Source of the DNA: Oscillospiraceae bacterium
GTDB taxonomy: Bacteria > Bacillota > Clostridia > Oscillospirales > Ruminococcaceae
NCBI GenBank assembly: GCA_022791945.1
Contig: JAAVZY010000120.1
Coordinates: 1 to 37,517, forward strand
Length of the DNA stretch: 37,517 nt
Direction of reading: 5' to 3'
The translations under genes and the position numbers were made by a program. Positions 7,361 to 15,189 of this stretch are shown in pieces. How positions within the stretch are numbered: position 1 is the first letter of the stretch; each line of letters begins with the position of its first letter. The notes beneath the pieces were generated by a model. The model ran no database searches. It saw nothing but the letters and a program-made list of their open reading frames with translations, and was not told the origin of the DNA.

Positions 7361-8056
7361 TCAGGGTCGGATTGCGGCTGTGAACCGTTTGGTGATATCT
7401 CTGGGCCGGGTGATTGCGGTACCTACCACCGCTGTCCACACGCCCAGATCCATTGCCTGTTTCAGCTGTTCAGGATACCAGATGCCGCCCTCGGCCACCA
7501 CCGGGATGTCCAGCTCTTTCACGTACCGCTCCATCAGCTCGTAGTTGGGGAGGCTTGTCCCCTCGGTGGCGGGCGTGTAGCCGGACATGGTGGTTCCTAC
7601 CAGATCAAAGCCCAGTTCCTGGGCAAGCCTGCCCTCCTCAAAGGAGGCGGTATCAGCCATGAAGAGCTGATCGGGATATTTGGCCCGCACCTCCCGGAAA
7701 AAGTCCGATAAGGGTTTCCCCTCCGGCCGAAGGCGGTCGGTGGCGTCCATGGCGATGATCTCAGGGCCTGCGGCCACCAGAGCGTCAACCTCCTGCATGG
7801 TGGGGGTGATGTAGATTCCGCTGTCCGGATAATCCACCTTGTAAAGGCCGATGACGGGGAGCTCCACGGTCTTTTTGATTTCGGCAATATCCTCCGGCGT
7901 GTTGGCGCGGATGCCTACCGCGCCGCCCTCAAAGGCGGCAAAGGCCATCCGCCCCATGATGTATGAGCTGTAAAGGGGTTCGCTTTTCAGCGCCTGACAG
8001 GAGACAATCAGGCCGCCCCTAAGCTGCTCCAGGATTTTTTGATTGCAGCTGGTCAT
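7361..8056 (-). CDS. nanE: N-acylglucosamine-6-phosphate 2-epimerase (ManNAc-6-P epimerase)
   Basis: The 231-residue NanE family TIM barrel interconverts ManNAc-6-phosphate and GlcNAc-6-phosphate, feeding sialic acid or ManNAc carbon into amino-sugar catabolism. Family blocks are clear: GGLIVSCQALKSEPL, GGAVGIRANTPEDI, LPVIGLYKVDYPDSGIYITP (with the catalytic-site lysine region), PEIIAMDAT, MADTASFEEG and VVAEGGIWYPEQ. Length is typical. The start ATG at 8056 has AGGAAGGA about 12 bases upstream. No nanA, nanK or transporter lies in the window, so its pathway partners must be elsewhere. It is transcribed toward the DUF1015 gene and separated from it by repeat copy A. Confidence 0.93.
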   Translation of the reverse strand: MTSCNQKILEQLRGGLIVSCQALKSEPLYSSYIMGRMAFAAFEGGAVGIRANTPEDIAEIKKTVELPVIGLYKVDYPDSGIYITPTMQEVDALVAAGPEIIAMDATDRLRPEGKPLSDFFREVRAKYPDQLFMADTASFEEGRLAQELGFDLVGTTMSGYTPATEGTSLPNYELMERYVKELDIPVVAEGGIWYPEQLKQAMDLGVWTAVVGTAITRPRDITKRFTAAIRP

Positions 8057-8163
8057 CAGTTATCACGTTCCTTCCTCAGCCTCTGGGGCTGTGCGCCTTT
8101 CAGTATACTCCAGAATTTTTTTGTTTTCAAGAGCGGATGTGCCGAAGCCGGGGCTCCTTCCCT

Positions 8164-8460
8164 TCATCGCAGAAGCTCCCGGCGCAGTGCAACCTGGGAG
8201 CGGACAGACTGCTCCTCGTCAGGAGTCAGATCCCGTTCCCCGCGGCACAGCTGGTGTATCAGATACTTTCCATAGGCGTCCAGCAGAGTGTCCGCAAGCG
8301 CGCCGGGGGTGGCGCAGAGCCGCACAGGGTACCATTCCCGCCTGCGGCTGTCGTATGCCAGACAAAGATAACCGTGCCCGGTGCGGTTCACCTCAAATGC
8401 CCGATCCTCTGCCAGATAATCCAGAAATATACTCAGCACTCCTTCAAATGAAGGCATCAT
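8164..8460 (-). CDS. Small hypothetical protein
   Basis: A 98-residue protein I do not recognise. It has ordinary amino-acid composition, no membrane segment or signal peptide, a conserved-looking centre (YLCLAYDSRRREWYPVRLC) and a charged, helical C-terminus. The start at 8460 is preceded by GGAAGGGAG; the second ATG at 8457 has better spacing and gives 97 residues. A good divergent promoter precedes it, shared with the HTH gene at 8611, which argues that it is real. Its last codon lies 107 bases before nanE, so the two may be cotranscribed on the minus strand. Confidence 0.6.
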   Translation of the reverse strand: MMPSFEGVLSIFLDYLAEDRAFEVNRTGHGYLCLAYDSRRREWYPVRLCATPGALADTLLDAYGKYLIHQLCRGERDLTPDEEQSVRSQVALRRELLR

Positions 8461-8504
8461 ACCCGCTCCCTTCCATATCCTCCCACTGCCAATGGATTTC
8501 CCTT

Positions 8505-8562
8505 ATTATAGAATATTGTGAATGTTTCCACAATACTTATTTGCGGAGAATCATCCTATAAT
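8505..8562. promoter_or_regulatory. Divergent promoters with candidate operator
   Basis: On the minus strand, TTGTGG (8528-8533) and TATAAT (8505-8510) are 17 bases apart and point at the 98-aa gene. On the plus strand, TATAAT at 8557-8562 (weak -35 TACTTA, 17-base spacer) points at the small HTH gene. Between them lies an inverted repeat, TATTGTG (8514-8520) and CACAATA (8529-8535), overlapping the minus -35 box. The layout is typical of a site bound by a small XRE repressor. Confidence 0.55.
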
Positions 8563-8610
8563 ACCCTATAAGGTGTTCATACATAGACTGAGGGCAAGGG
8601 GTGGTTTGGC

Positions 8611-8805
8611 GTGATAGATTACAGCCCGCTTTGGGAGACTTTGCGGGAACGCCGGATCACACAATATCAGCTGCTGAAAGCCGGAATTGACAATAAGACG
8701 CTGGATTCCCTCAAGAAAAATAAGAATGTTACCCTTTTGACCGTGGAGAAGCTTTGCCGCATCATTGGATGCACACCAAACGATATTGTACGCTTTGTAG
8801 AATAG
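8611..8805 (+). CDS. Small XRE/Cro-type helix-turn-helix protein
   Basis: This 64-residue, single-domain HTH protein has helices TLRERRITQYQLLKAGIDN, KTLDSLKKNKNVTLLTVEKL and CRIIGCTPNDIVRFVE, the YozG/Cro-like layout ending in the typical 'I.C.P.DI..' helix. These proteins act as repressors of neighbouring genes or of themselves. The start is GTG at 8611 with AAGGGGTGG six bases upstream. It lies downstream of the divergent promoter/operator and ends inside a strong terminator stem, so it is monocistronic. Confidence 0.8.
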   Translation: MIDYSPLWETLRERRITQYQLLKAGIDNKTLDSLKKNKNVTLLTVEKLCRIIGCTPNDIVRFVE

Positions 8806-8836
8806 GCCGGCGGGAATACCCGCTGGCCTACTTTTT
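8803..8836 (+). terminator. Rho-independent terminator of the small HTH gene
   Basis: TAGGCCGGCGGG (starting at the stop codon) pairs with CCCGCTGGCCTA, with one T-G wobble and an AATA loop, and is followed by CTTTTTT. Confidence 0.85.
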
Positions 8837-8951
8837 TGTCCGGCCCCTATGTGCAACTTCCAGGAGCTGATTTCTTAGAGCTTATAAGATGATTGTACCA
8901 AGGATACACTGTACTTGTCAATTCAGAATTTATAACAGAGGGTGGCTTCCA

Positions 8952-9197
8952 ATGGACAGGTATGGTACAATCCGAATCAATCTGGCTGCGCTGATTGAAA
9001 AAAGCGGCCTCAGCAAGAACAAGCTCAGCCACCGGGCGGAGATGCAGCGCACACAGCTGAATCATTATTGCAGCAATACGGTTACCCGGCTGGATACAGA
9101 CGTCCTGGCGCGCCTGTGTACAGTCCTCCACTGCGGAATCGGCGATCTGCTGGAATTCATTCCGCCGGAGGACGCCGAACCCGGCGCGGAGGAGTAG
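8952..9197 (+). CDS. Second small XRE-type helix-turn-helix protein
   Basis: The 81-residue HTH protein reads NLAALIEKSGLSKNKLSHRA (helices 1-2), EMQRTQLNHYCSNTVTRLDT (recognition helix) and LARLCTVLHCGIGDLLEFIP. It has the same HTH_26-like layout as the gene at 8611 but low identity. ATG 8952 has AGAGGGTGG six bases upstream; in-frame codons back to 8889 have no such site. ATTGTACC (8892-8899) and GGTACAAT (8964-8971) form an 8-bp inverted repeat bracketing the start, a possible autoregulatory site. The next gene is uracil permease, but 128 bases and a hairpin separate them. Confidence 0.75.
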   Translation: MDRYGTIRINLAALIEKSGLSKNKLSHRAEMQRTQLNHYCSNTVTRLDTDVLARLCTVLHCGIGDLLEFIPPEDAEPGAEE

Positions 9198-9231
9198 CCG
9201 CGCCTCTGGAAGGGCAGGAACGCCCAGGCTC

Positions 9232-9255
9232 CGCCTGCCTTTACAAAGGCAGGCG
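9232..9255 (+). terminator. Hairpin upstream of uraA
   Basis: CGCCTGCCTTT pairs with AAAGGCAGGCG (11 bp, AC loop) 30 bases after the HTH stop. There is no T run directly after it, so it is either a weak terminator or a leader hairpin of the permease gene. I see no PyrR-type binding loop. Confidence 0.5.
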
Positions 9256-9325
9256 GATGTGATATGCTTGGTAAAGCTTGGAGAATACGGCCCCGCCCTC
9301 TTTTTCAGAAAGGATGAGCAACATT

Positions 9326-10645
9326 ATGGACTCCGCAAAATCCACCTTCCGCCGGCAGGGAATCGGCAAAACCGCCCTCCTGGGCATTCAGCATGTTCTG
9401 GCCATGTTCGGTGCAACGGTTCTGGTTCCCACCCTGACCGGCCTGAATCCCTCCCTGGCCCTCATCTGCGCCGGCGTGGGAACCCTGCTGTTCCACCTGA
9501 TCACCGGACGGAAGGTGCCGGTATTCCTCGGCTCCAGCTTCGCCTTTATCGCTGGGCTTCAGGCAGTGATTCAAAACGATCCGGCCAACGTCCCCAAGGC
9601 GATGGGTGCTACCATCTGCGCAGGCGTTCTCTACCTGCTGCTTGCGCTTCTGGTGCGGATCTTCGGCTCCGATAAGGTGCGCTCCTTCTTCCCGCCGGTG
9701 GTCTGCGGCCCGATTATCATTGTCATCGGTCTTTCGGTGGTGCCCTCGGTGGTCACGAGCGCCCTGGTGGACAGCGGAGATCCCGCCGCGCCTCTTGCCG
9801 GGGCGCTGTGGATGCGTCTGCTGATTGCCGCTGTGGTGGTGCTGACCATCCTGGCGGTGGGCATCTTCGCCCGGGGCTTTTTCAAGCTGGTGCCCATCCT
9901 GTTCGGCATCATTATGGGCTATGCGGTCACGGTTGTCCTTCAGTTTGCCACTGGCGTGCAGTTCATTGACTTCAGCGCCATCGCCCGGGCGGACTGGCTC
10001 TATACCTTCCGGGATTACCAGCTCCCGGTCTTTGACCTGTCGGCCATTCTGACCATCGCCCCGGTGGCGCTGGTCACCTTCATTGAGCATATCGGAGACG
10101 TCACCACCAACGGCGCGGTGGTGGGGAAGGACTTCTTCAAGGATCCCGGCCTCCACCGCACCCTGCTGGGCGACGGTGCGGCCACCATGGCGGCGGGTCT
10201 TCTGGGCGGCCCGCCCAACACCACCTATGGCGAGAATACCGGCGTGCTGGCAGTGACCAAGAACTACAGCCCCTTTAATCTGGAGGTGGCGGCAGTTGTG
10301 GCGATTCTGCTGGGCTTCTTCGCCAAATTCGGCGCGGTGATCCGCCAGCTGCCCGGCCCGGTGATGGGGGGTGTTTCCATCGTGCTGTTCGGCATGATCG
10401 CCTCCATCGGCATCCGTCTCCTGGGGGACAACAAGGTAGATCTCTCCGAGAACCGGAATCTGTTCATCGTCTCAGTGTTGATGGTGGTCGGCCTTGGCAT
10501 CAACATTGTCATTCCGGGCACCAGCGTGAAGATCAGCGGCCTGGCCATTGCGGCGGTGGCAGGCGTGCTCCTGAACAAATGCCTTCCTGAGAAGCTCCGC
10601 ACCCCCATGAAGGAAGCCGAAGAAGCATCCGCCCGGAAGGGGTGA
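9326..10645 (+). CDS. uraA: Uracil/xanthine permease, NCS2 family
   Basis: The 439-residue inner-membrane proton symporter for uracil has about 14 hydrophobic segments. NCS2 signatures are present: [20 protein letters not shown] (motif with the QH pair), [30 protein letters not shown] with the substrate-binding Glu and His, then [22 protein letters not shown] with the second binding Glu. The NTTYGEN form is that of uracil permeases rather than xanthine/urate carriers. I choose ATG 9326, 11 bases after AAAGGA; the in-frame ATG at 9314 overlaps that site. It stands alone: no upp or pyr genes are adjacent. Repeat copy B follows the stop by 8 bases. Confidence 0.9.
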   Translation: MDSAKSTFRRQGIGKTALLGIQHVLAMFGATVLVPTLTGLNPSLALICAGVGTLLFHLITGRKVPVFLGSSFAFIAGLQAVIQNDPANVPKAMGATICAGVLYLLLALLVRIFGSDKVRSFFPPVVCGPIIIVIGLSVVPSVVTSALVDSGDPAAPLAGALWMRLLIAAVVVLTILAVGIFARGFFKLVPILFGIIMGYAVTVVLQFATGVQFIDFSAIARADWLYTFRDYQLPVFDLSAILTIAPVALVTFIEHIGDVTTNGAVVGKDFFKDPGLHRTLLGDGAATMAAGLLGGPPNTTYGENTGVLAVTKNYSPFNLEVAAVVAILLGFFAKFGAVIRQLPGPVMGGVSIVLFGMIASIGIRLLGDNKVDLSENRNLFIVSVLMVVGLGINIVIPGTSVKISGLAIAAVAGVLLNKCLPEKLRTPMKEAEEASARKG

Positions 10646-10653
10646 TGCGTGCG

Positions 10654-10692
10654 GGGGAAGACCTCGAGAGCTCTGCTCTCGAGGTCTTCCCC
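10654..10692. repeat. Palindromic repeat, minimal copy B (18-bp perfect hairpin)
   Basis: GGGGAAGACCTCGAGAGC pairs perfectly with its complement across a TCT loop, with nothing else between. This is the terminal hairpin of the long copies reduced to a single unit. AGACTCTCAG a few bases further right resembles the tips of the long copies. It lies between uraA and glpK and probably terminates uraA transcription, although no T run follows. Confidence 0.8.
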
Positions 10693-10731
10693 TTACGAAT
10701 CCAACAGACTCTCAGAAAGGAAAGATGGCTT

Positions 10732-12216
10732 ATGTCTGCCAGCTACATCCTGGCGCTGGATCAGGGAACCACCAGCTCCCGCGCGATTCTGTTCGATCGG
10801 GAGCAGAACATTGTCCAGATTGCCCAAAAGGAGTTCACCCAGCTCTATCCCCGGCCCGGATGGGTGGAGCATGACCCCATGGAGATCTATTCCTCCCAGT
10901 ACGGGGTCATGATGGAAGCCATTGCCCAGAGCGGCATCCCCGTCTCCCAGATTGCCGCCATCGGCATCACTAACCAGCGGGAGACGACCATCCTCTGGGA
11001 CAAGGCCACCGGGCGGCCTGTGTACAACGCCATCGTCTGGCAGTGCCGCCGGACAGCGGACATCTGCCGGGAGCTGGAGGAGCGGGGGCTCGCCCCATAC
11101 ATCCGGGAAACCACCGGGCTGATTCCGGACGCCTACTTTTCCGGCACCAAGATCAAGTGGATCCTCGACCATGTGGAGGGGGCAAGGGAGCGGGCGGAAC
11201 GGGGGGAGATCCTGTTCGGCACCGTGGACAGCTGGCTGGTATGGAAGCTCACCGGCCGGCATGTCACAGACTGTACCAACGCCTCCCGCACCATGCTGTA
11301 CAACATCCACACCCTGGATTGGGACGATCGCCTGCTGCGGGAGCTGGACATCCCCCGGCAGATGCTTCCCCAGGTGCGGGGATGCAGTGAAATTTATGGG
11401 TATACCACCATTCAGGGAGAGCAGATCCCCATTGCCGGGATTGCCGGGGATCAGCAGGCGGCGCTGTTCGGCCAGACCTGCTTTGAAAAGGGAGAGGCCA
11501 AGAACACCTACGGAACCGGCTGCTTCCTGCTGATGAACACCGGGGACACCCCCTGCCGGAGCAGGCACGGACTGCTGACAACCATCGCCTCCGGGCTGAA
11601 CGGGCGGATCCAGTACGCCCTGGAGGGGAGCGTTTTTGTGGGCGGCGCGGTGATCCAGTGGCTCCGGGATGAGCTGCGGCTGATCACAGAGAGCCGGGAC
11701 GCGGAGTATTATGCCCAGAAGGTGGAGGACAGCGGCGGGGTGTATCTGGTGCCCGCCTTCACTGGCCTGGGCGCGCCCCACTGGGATATGCGGGCGCGGG
11801 GCACGCTGATGGGGATCACCAGAGGAACCCGCCGGGAGCATATCATCCGGGCGGCGGAGGAGTGCATCGCCTATCAGAGCATGGAGCTGGTGGAGGCCAT
11901 GGAGAAGGACACCGGCGCGTCTCTCGCCGAGCTGAATGTGGATGGGGGCGCCAGCCGGGATCGGTTCCTGATGCAGTTCCAGGCGGATATCCTGAGTAAG
12001 CCGGTGCGCCGCCCCATGATCCGGGAGACGACCGCCCTGGGCGCGGCTTATCTGGCGGGGCTGGCGGTGGGCCTGTGGAACAGCCTGGACGAGATCCGCA
12101 GCATGTGGAGCTGCGATCTGGTGTTCTCCCCCTCCATGCAGGAGGACGAGCGCCTCCGCCGCATCCGCGGCTGGTCCAAGGCTGTCTCCCGCAGCCTCGA
12201 CTGGGAGGAGTCCTGA
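10732..12216 (+). CDS. glpK: Glycerol kinase
   Basis: This FGGY-family kinase of 494 residues (typical) phosphorylates glycerol to sn-glycerol 3-phosphate with ATP in the cytoplasm. Diagnostic blocks are [16 protein letters not shown] (phosphate 1), [79 protein letters not shown], then [16 protein letters not shown] (phosphate 2) and [19 protein letters not shown]. The start is ATG 10732 after AAAGGAAAG; 30 in-frame codons upstream run through repeat B and are discarded. Neither glpF nor glpD is adjacent. Repeat copy C follows. Confidence 0.95.
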   Translation: MSASYILALDQGTTSSRAILFDREQNIVQIAQKEFTQLYPRPGWVEHDPMEIYSSQYGVMMEAIAQSGIPVSQIAAIGITNQRETTILWDKATGRPVYNAIVWQCRRTADICRELEERGLAPYIRETTGLIPDAYFSGTKIKWILDHVEGARERAERGEILFGTVDSWLVWKLTGRHVTDCTNASRTMLYNIHTLDWDDRLLRELDIPRQMLPQVRGCSEIYGYTTIQGEQIPIAGIAGDQQAALFGQTCFEKGEAKNTYGTGCFLLMNTGDTPCRSRHGLLTTIASGLNGRIQYALEGSVFVGGAVIQWLRDELRLITESRDAEYYAQKVEDSGGVYLVPAFTGLGAPHWDMRARGTLMGITRGTRREHIIRAAEECIAYQSMELVEAMEKDTGASLAELNVDGGASRDRFLMQFQADILSKPVRRPMIRETTALGAAYLAGLAVGLWNSLDEIRSMWSCDLVFSPSMQEDERLRRIRGWSKAVSRSLDWEES

Positions 12217-12239
12217 ACGCCTTCAGAACCTCCGCGAGC

Positions 12240-12520
12240 GCGCGGGAGGGAGAGTCTAAGACCTTGAGGACGCTGTCCTCGAGCACCTGCCAAGGGGAGC
12301 TGGCTCCCCTTGGATTCCCGTCTTTTTGGGGGTTATGGTGGGGTGAGTTCTAATCTCTGCCTCGCTGGCACTCCCTGTGTGGTCGATTGCCCGCCTACCC
12401 ACTTTTTTGTAAAGAAAAAGATTCATCCCTGCATGCGGGGCAAGACCTGCGACGCATTCACTGTCTGCCAAAGGGCAAGGGCATTCGCTTGGCGGGGGGC
12501 AGGCTCAGGTGCGTCGCCAG
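12240..12520. repeat. Modular palindromic repeat, copy C (degraded)
   Basis: Its order matches the left half of copy F. The end hairpin is around CCTTGAGGACGC/GCTGTCCTCGAG. A palindrome CCAAGGGGAGC-TG-GCTCCCCTTGG follows at 12290-12313, then GATTCCCGTCTTTTTGGGGG, CCTCGCTGGCACTCCCTG, GATTGCCCGCCTACCCA and the T-run hairpin CTTTTTTGTAAAGAAAAAG (about 12402-12420). The right half is divergent and incomplete. It occupies most of the space between glpK and the kinase promoter. Confidence 0.7.
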
Positions 12521-12535
12521 TGGCACTCCATCCTA

Positions 12536-12565
12536 TTGACACTGAAACGGCTGGTATAATATAAT
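12536..12565 (+). promoter_or_regulatory. Promoter of the hybrid kinase operon
   Basis: Consensus TTGACA (12536-12541) and TATAAT (12560-12565) are spaced by 18 bases. An overlapping TATAAT at 12555 would leave only 13 and is less likely. It is 62 bases before the start codon. Confidence 0.7.
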
Positions 12566-12627
12566 AATGATACAGCCCTTAGGGCCGCCGACCTCTCTGA
12601 GCAGCTGCTGCGGAACGGAGACTGCCA

Positions 12628-15189
12628 ATGAAACAAACATCAATCACCCAGGAGAAGCAAAAGGGCCTTTCCCTGCTCCTTTCCATCGTTCTGGTCTTTT
12701 GCGTGTTTGGAACGGTGGTATATATGATTGCCCGGAGAACCTCCCAGGAAATGTCGGAGTCGGCTGTCCAGAACCTGAGCGAAAGCCTCGATCTGCTCGA
12801 ATGCACAATCGAAGCAATCCTCCGCAGCGAGGCGGAATTCCAGATGATGATTGCCCGGGAGATCGCCCGCGCCGCCGATCCCGAGGCCTATATCCGCACC
12901 TATGACAAAAACCGCGCCATGGCGAAGCTCTCCCTCATCCTCACGGGGAAAACCGAAGGCGTTTCCAACACCGGGGAGCCCTTCACCGAGGAGGGGCTGG
13001 ACTTCTCCTCCGGCAATACGGTCTATGGGCTGCCCATATCCTGCTCCTACCTGAACTACATGGGAACCTGGTCCTACACCATGAAATGCCCTGTGGAGCG
13101 GGACGGACAGAGGATCGGCACCCTCTATGCCGAATATGTCTACGACGCCATAGACGATTCGCTCCCCCAGGAGGGCTTCTACAACAAGCAGGCAACCCTC
13201 TATATCATGGACGCCCAGAGCCAGCGGTTCGTCCTCAAGCCCAAGGGGATGGGGATGCGGAGCGCGGGCCATCTGGATCTGGACGACTTCTACCGGGCCA
13301 ACAACATCCAGGAGCCGGCGCTTCGGGCGGAGGTGGCCTCCTGCCTGGCCAACGGGAAGCGCGGCCTGTTCTATCACGATATCCGAGACGTCCAGGCCCT
13401 TAACTATATGTGGCCGGTCAACGACGGCAGCATCTTTCTGGTGGGCTATGTGCCCATCTCCGCCATCCAGCAGGAGGGCCAGGCGGTCAATCAGAATATC
13501 TTCCTGGTGGTCGTCTCCATGCTGGCAGCCTTCGCCCTCTGCATCGCTCTCTACTACCGCAACCGCCGCCAGGAGGAAAAGCTCCGGCAGGAGCAGGAGG
13601 AGGAGCGCAGGCTTCACAATCAGCAGCTGTCCGAGGCCCTGCAGGCCGCCCGGATTGCCAGCGAGTCCAAGACCATGTTCCTCTCTAATATGTCTCACGA
13701 TATCCGCACCCCCATGAACGCCGTGCTGGGCTTTACCGCCCTGCTGGCCAGGGACGCGGAGAATCCCGCCAAGGTGCGGGAATACACCCGGAAAATCACC
13801 TCCTCCGGACAGCACCTCCTCAGCCTGATCAACGATATTCTGGACGTGTCCAAAATCGAAAGCGGGAAGGTCGAGCTCAATCTGGAGCCCTTTGCCCTCA
13901 ACGATGTGATTTCCTCTGTGGATGCAATCATCCAGCCCATGGCCAGGGCCAAGGGGCAGACGTTCCACCTGAAGGTGACCGGCATCCGCCATGAGTACCT
14001 GATGGGGGACGAGACGCGGATCAACCAGATCCTGCTGAACCTTCTTTCCAACGCGGTGAAATACACCCAGGAAAAGGGAGAGATCTGGTTCCGGATCATC
14101 GGCCTGAAGCAGCGCTCCGCCCAGTATGAGCACATTCGGATTGAGGTGGAGGACAACGGCTACGGCATGACCCAGGAATATCTGAAAACCATCTTCGACG
14201 CCTTTACCCGGGCGGAGAACAGCACCACCAATAAGGTGCAGGGCACCGGGCTGGGCATGGCCATCACCAAGAGCATCGTGGAGCTGATGGGCGGAACCAT
14301 CGAGGTGTCCAGTGAGGTGAACAAGGGCACCCTGTTCCGGGTAGAGCTGGAGCTCCGGATCCCGGAGGGGCAGGAGGATTGCGCCTTCTGGGAGAGCCAA
14401 GGGATCTCCGGCATTCTGGTGGTGGGCGGCGAGGAGGAAGCCCGGGGCAGCATCCTGGCCCTGATGGAGAATACCGGCGTCCGGCTGGACGCTGTCCCCG
14501 GCCCGGAGGAAGCCGCCGGGCTGCTGAACAGCGGCGGGATCTATCAGGCGGCGCTGCTGGATTGGGAAACCGGCGGTCTTCAGGCGGCGAAGACACTGCG
14601 GCGGCTTCTGCCGTCCGCGGTGCCTCTCCTGCTCCTGACGGAGGGGGAGTCTGATGGGATGGAGGAGGCGCTGCGGCTCCCCTGCACCTATTCCCTGACG
14701 AAGCCCTTCTTTGTTTCCGCCTTCCAGGAGAAGCTTCGGGAGCTGGGAGCGAACCCCTGCGGGGAATGCGTCCCGGAAACCGGGGAGGAGCTGTCCGGGC
14801 TTCACTTCCTGGCAGCGGAGGACAACGAAATCAATGCGGAAATTCTGACGGAGCTGCTGAGTCTGGAAGGCGCTTCCTGTGAGATTGCGGAGAACGGACA
14901 GCAGGCGGTGGAGCGGTTCTGCCAGGCTGCGGCAGGGACGTTCGACGGGATTCTGATGGACGTCCAGATGCCGGTTATGAACGGCCATGAGGCCGCCAGG
15001 GCCATCCGGGCGCTGGAGCGGGAGGACGCGGCGCGGATCCCCATCATTGCCATGACCGCCAACGCCTTCGCTGAGGATGAAAAGGCGGCTCTGGACGCGG
15101 GCATGAACGCCCACATCGCAAAGCCGCTGGACGTAGAACAGCTGAAAAAGGTGCTCAGTCAATGTATTGGACGGAGGGAAGAACAGTGA
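12628..15189 (+). CDS. Hybrid sensor histidine kinase with receiver domains
   Basis: The 853-residue membrane kinase has TM1 near residues 13-35, an extracytoplasmic sensor of about 255 residues (probably CACHE-like), TM2 near 292-312 (FLVVVSMLAAFALCIALYY) and a short coiled coil. HisKA follows with phospho-acceptor His357 in FLSNMSHDIRTPMNA. The HATPase has N box NQILLNLLSNAVKYT and G boxes VEDNGYGM and GTGLGMAI. Next comes a degenerate receiver-like segment (ISGILVVGGEEEARG, no clear phospho-Asp), then an intact receiver with Asp778 in ILMDVQMPVMNG and the TANAF and KPL motifs. No HPt or output domain is visible. The start codon follows ACGGAGA. Its stop overlaps the GTG start of a solute-binding lipoprotein, so the two are translationally coupled and probably form one sensory unit. 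Confidence 0.93.
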   Translation: MKQTSITQEKQKGLSLLLSIVLVFCVFGTVVYMIARRTSQEMSESAVQNLSESLDLLECTIEAILRSEAEFQMMIAREIARAADPEAYIRTYDKNRAMAKLSLILTGKTEGVSNTGEPFTEEGLDFSSGNTVYGLPISCSYLNYMGTWSYTMKCPVERDGQRIGTLYAEYVYDAIDDSLPQEGFYNKQATLYIMDAQSQRFVLKPKGMGMRSAGHLDLDDFYRANNIQEPALRAEVASCLANGKRGLFYHDIRDVQALNYMWPVNDGSIFLVGYVPISAIQQEGQAVNQNIFLVVVSMLAAFALCIALYYRNRRQEEKLRQEQEEERRLHNQQLSEALQAARIASESKTMFLSNMSHDIRTPMNAVLGFTALLARDAENPAKVREYTRKITSSGQHLLSLINDILDVSKIESGKVELNLEPFALNDVISSVDAIIQPMARAKGQTFHLKVTGIRHEYLMGDETRINQILLNLLSNAVKYTQEKGEIWFRIIGLKQRSAQYEHIRIEVEDNGYGMTQEYLKTIFDAFTRAENSTTNKVQGTGLGMAITKSIVELMGGTIEVSSEVNKGTLFRVELELRIPEGQEDCAFWESQGISGILVVGGEEEARGSILALMENTGVRLDAVPGPEEAAGLLNSGGIYQAALLDWETGGLQAAKTLRRLLPSAVPLLLLTEGESDGMEEALRLPCTYSLTKPFFVSAFQEKLRELGANPCGECVPETGEELSGLHFLAAEDNEINAEILTELLSLEGASCEIAENGQQAVERFCQAAAGTFDGILMDVQMPVMNGHEAARAIRALEREDAARIPIIAMTANAFAEDEKAALDAGMNAHIAKPLDVEQLKKVLSQCIGRREEQ

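Noticed and set aside
9197..9325. A PyrR attenuator upstream of uraA
   Set aside because: A hairpin is present but I cannot find the PyrR-binding loop consensus or an alternative antiterminator pairing.
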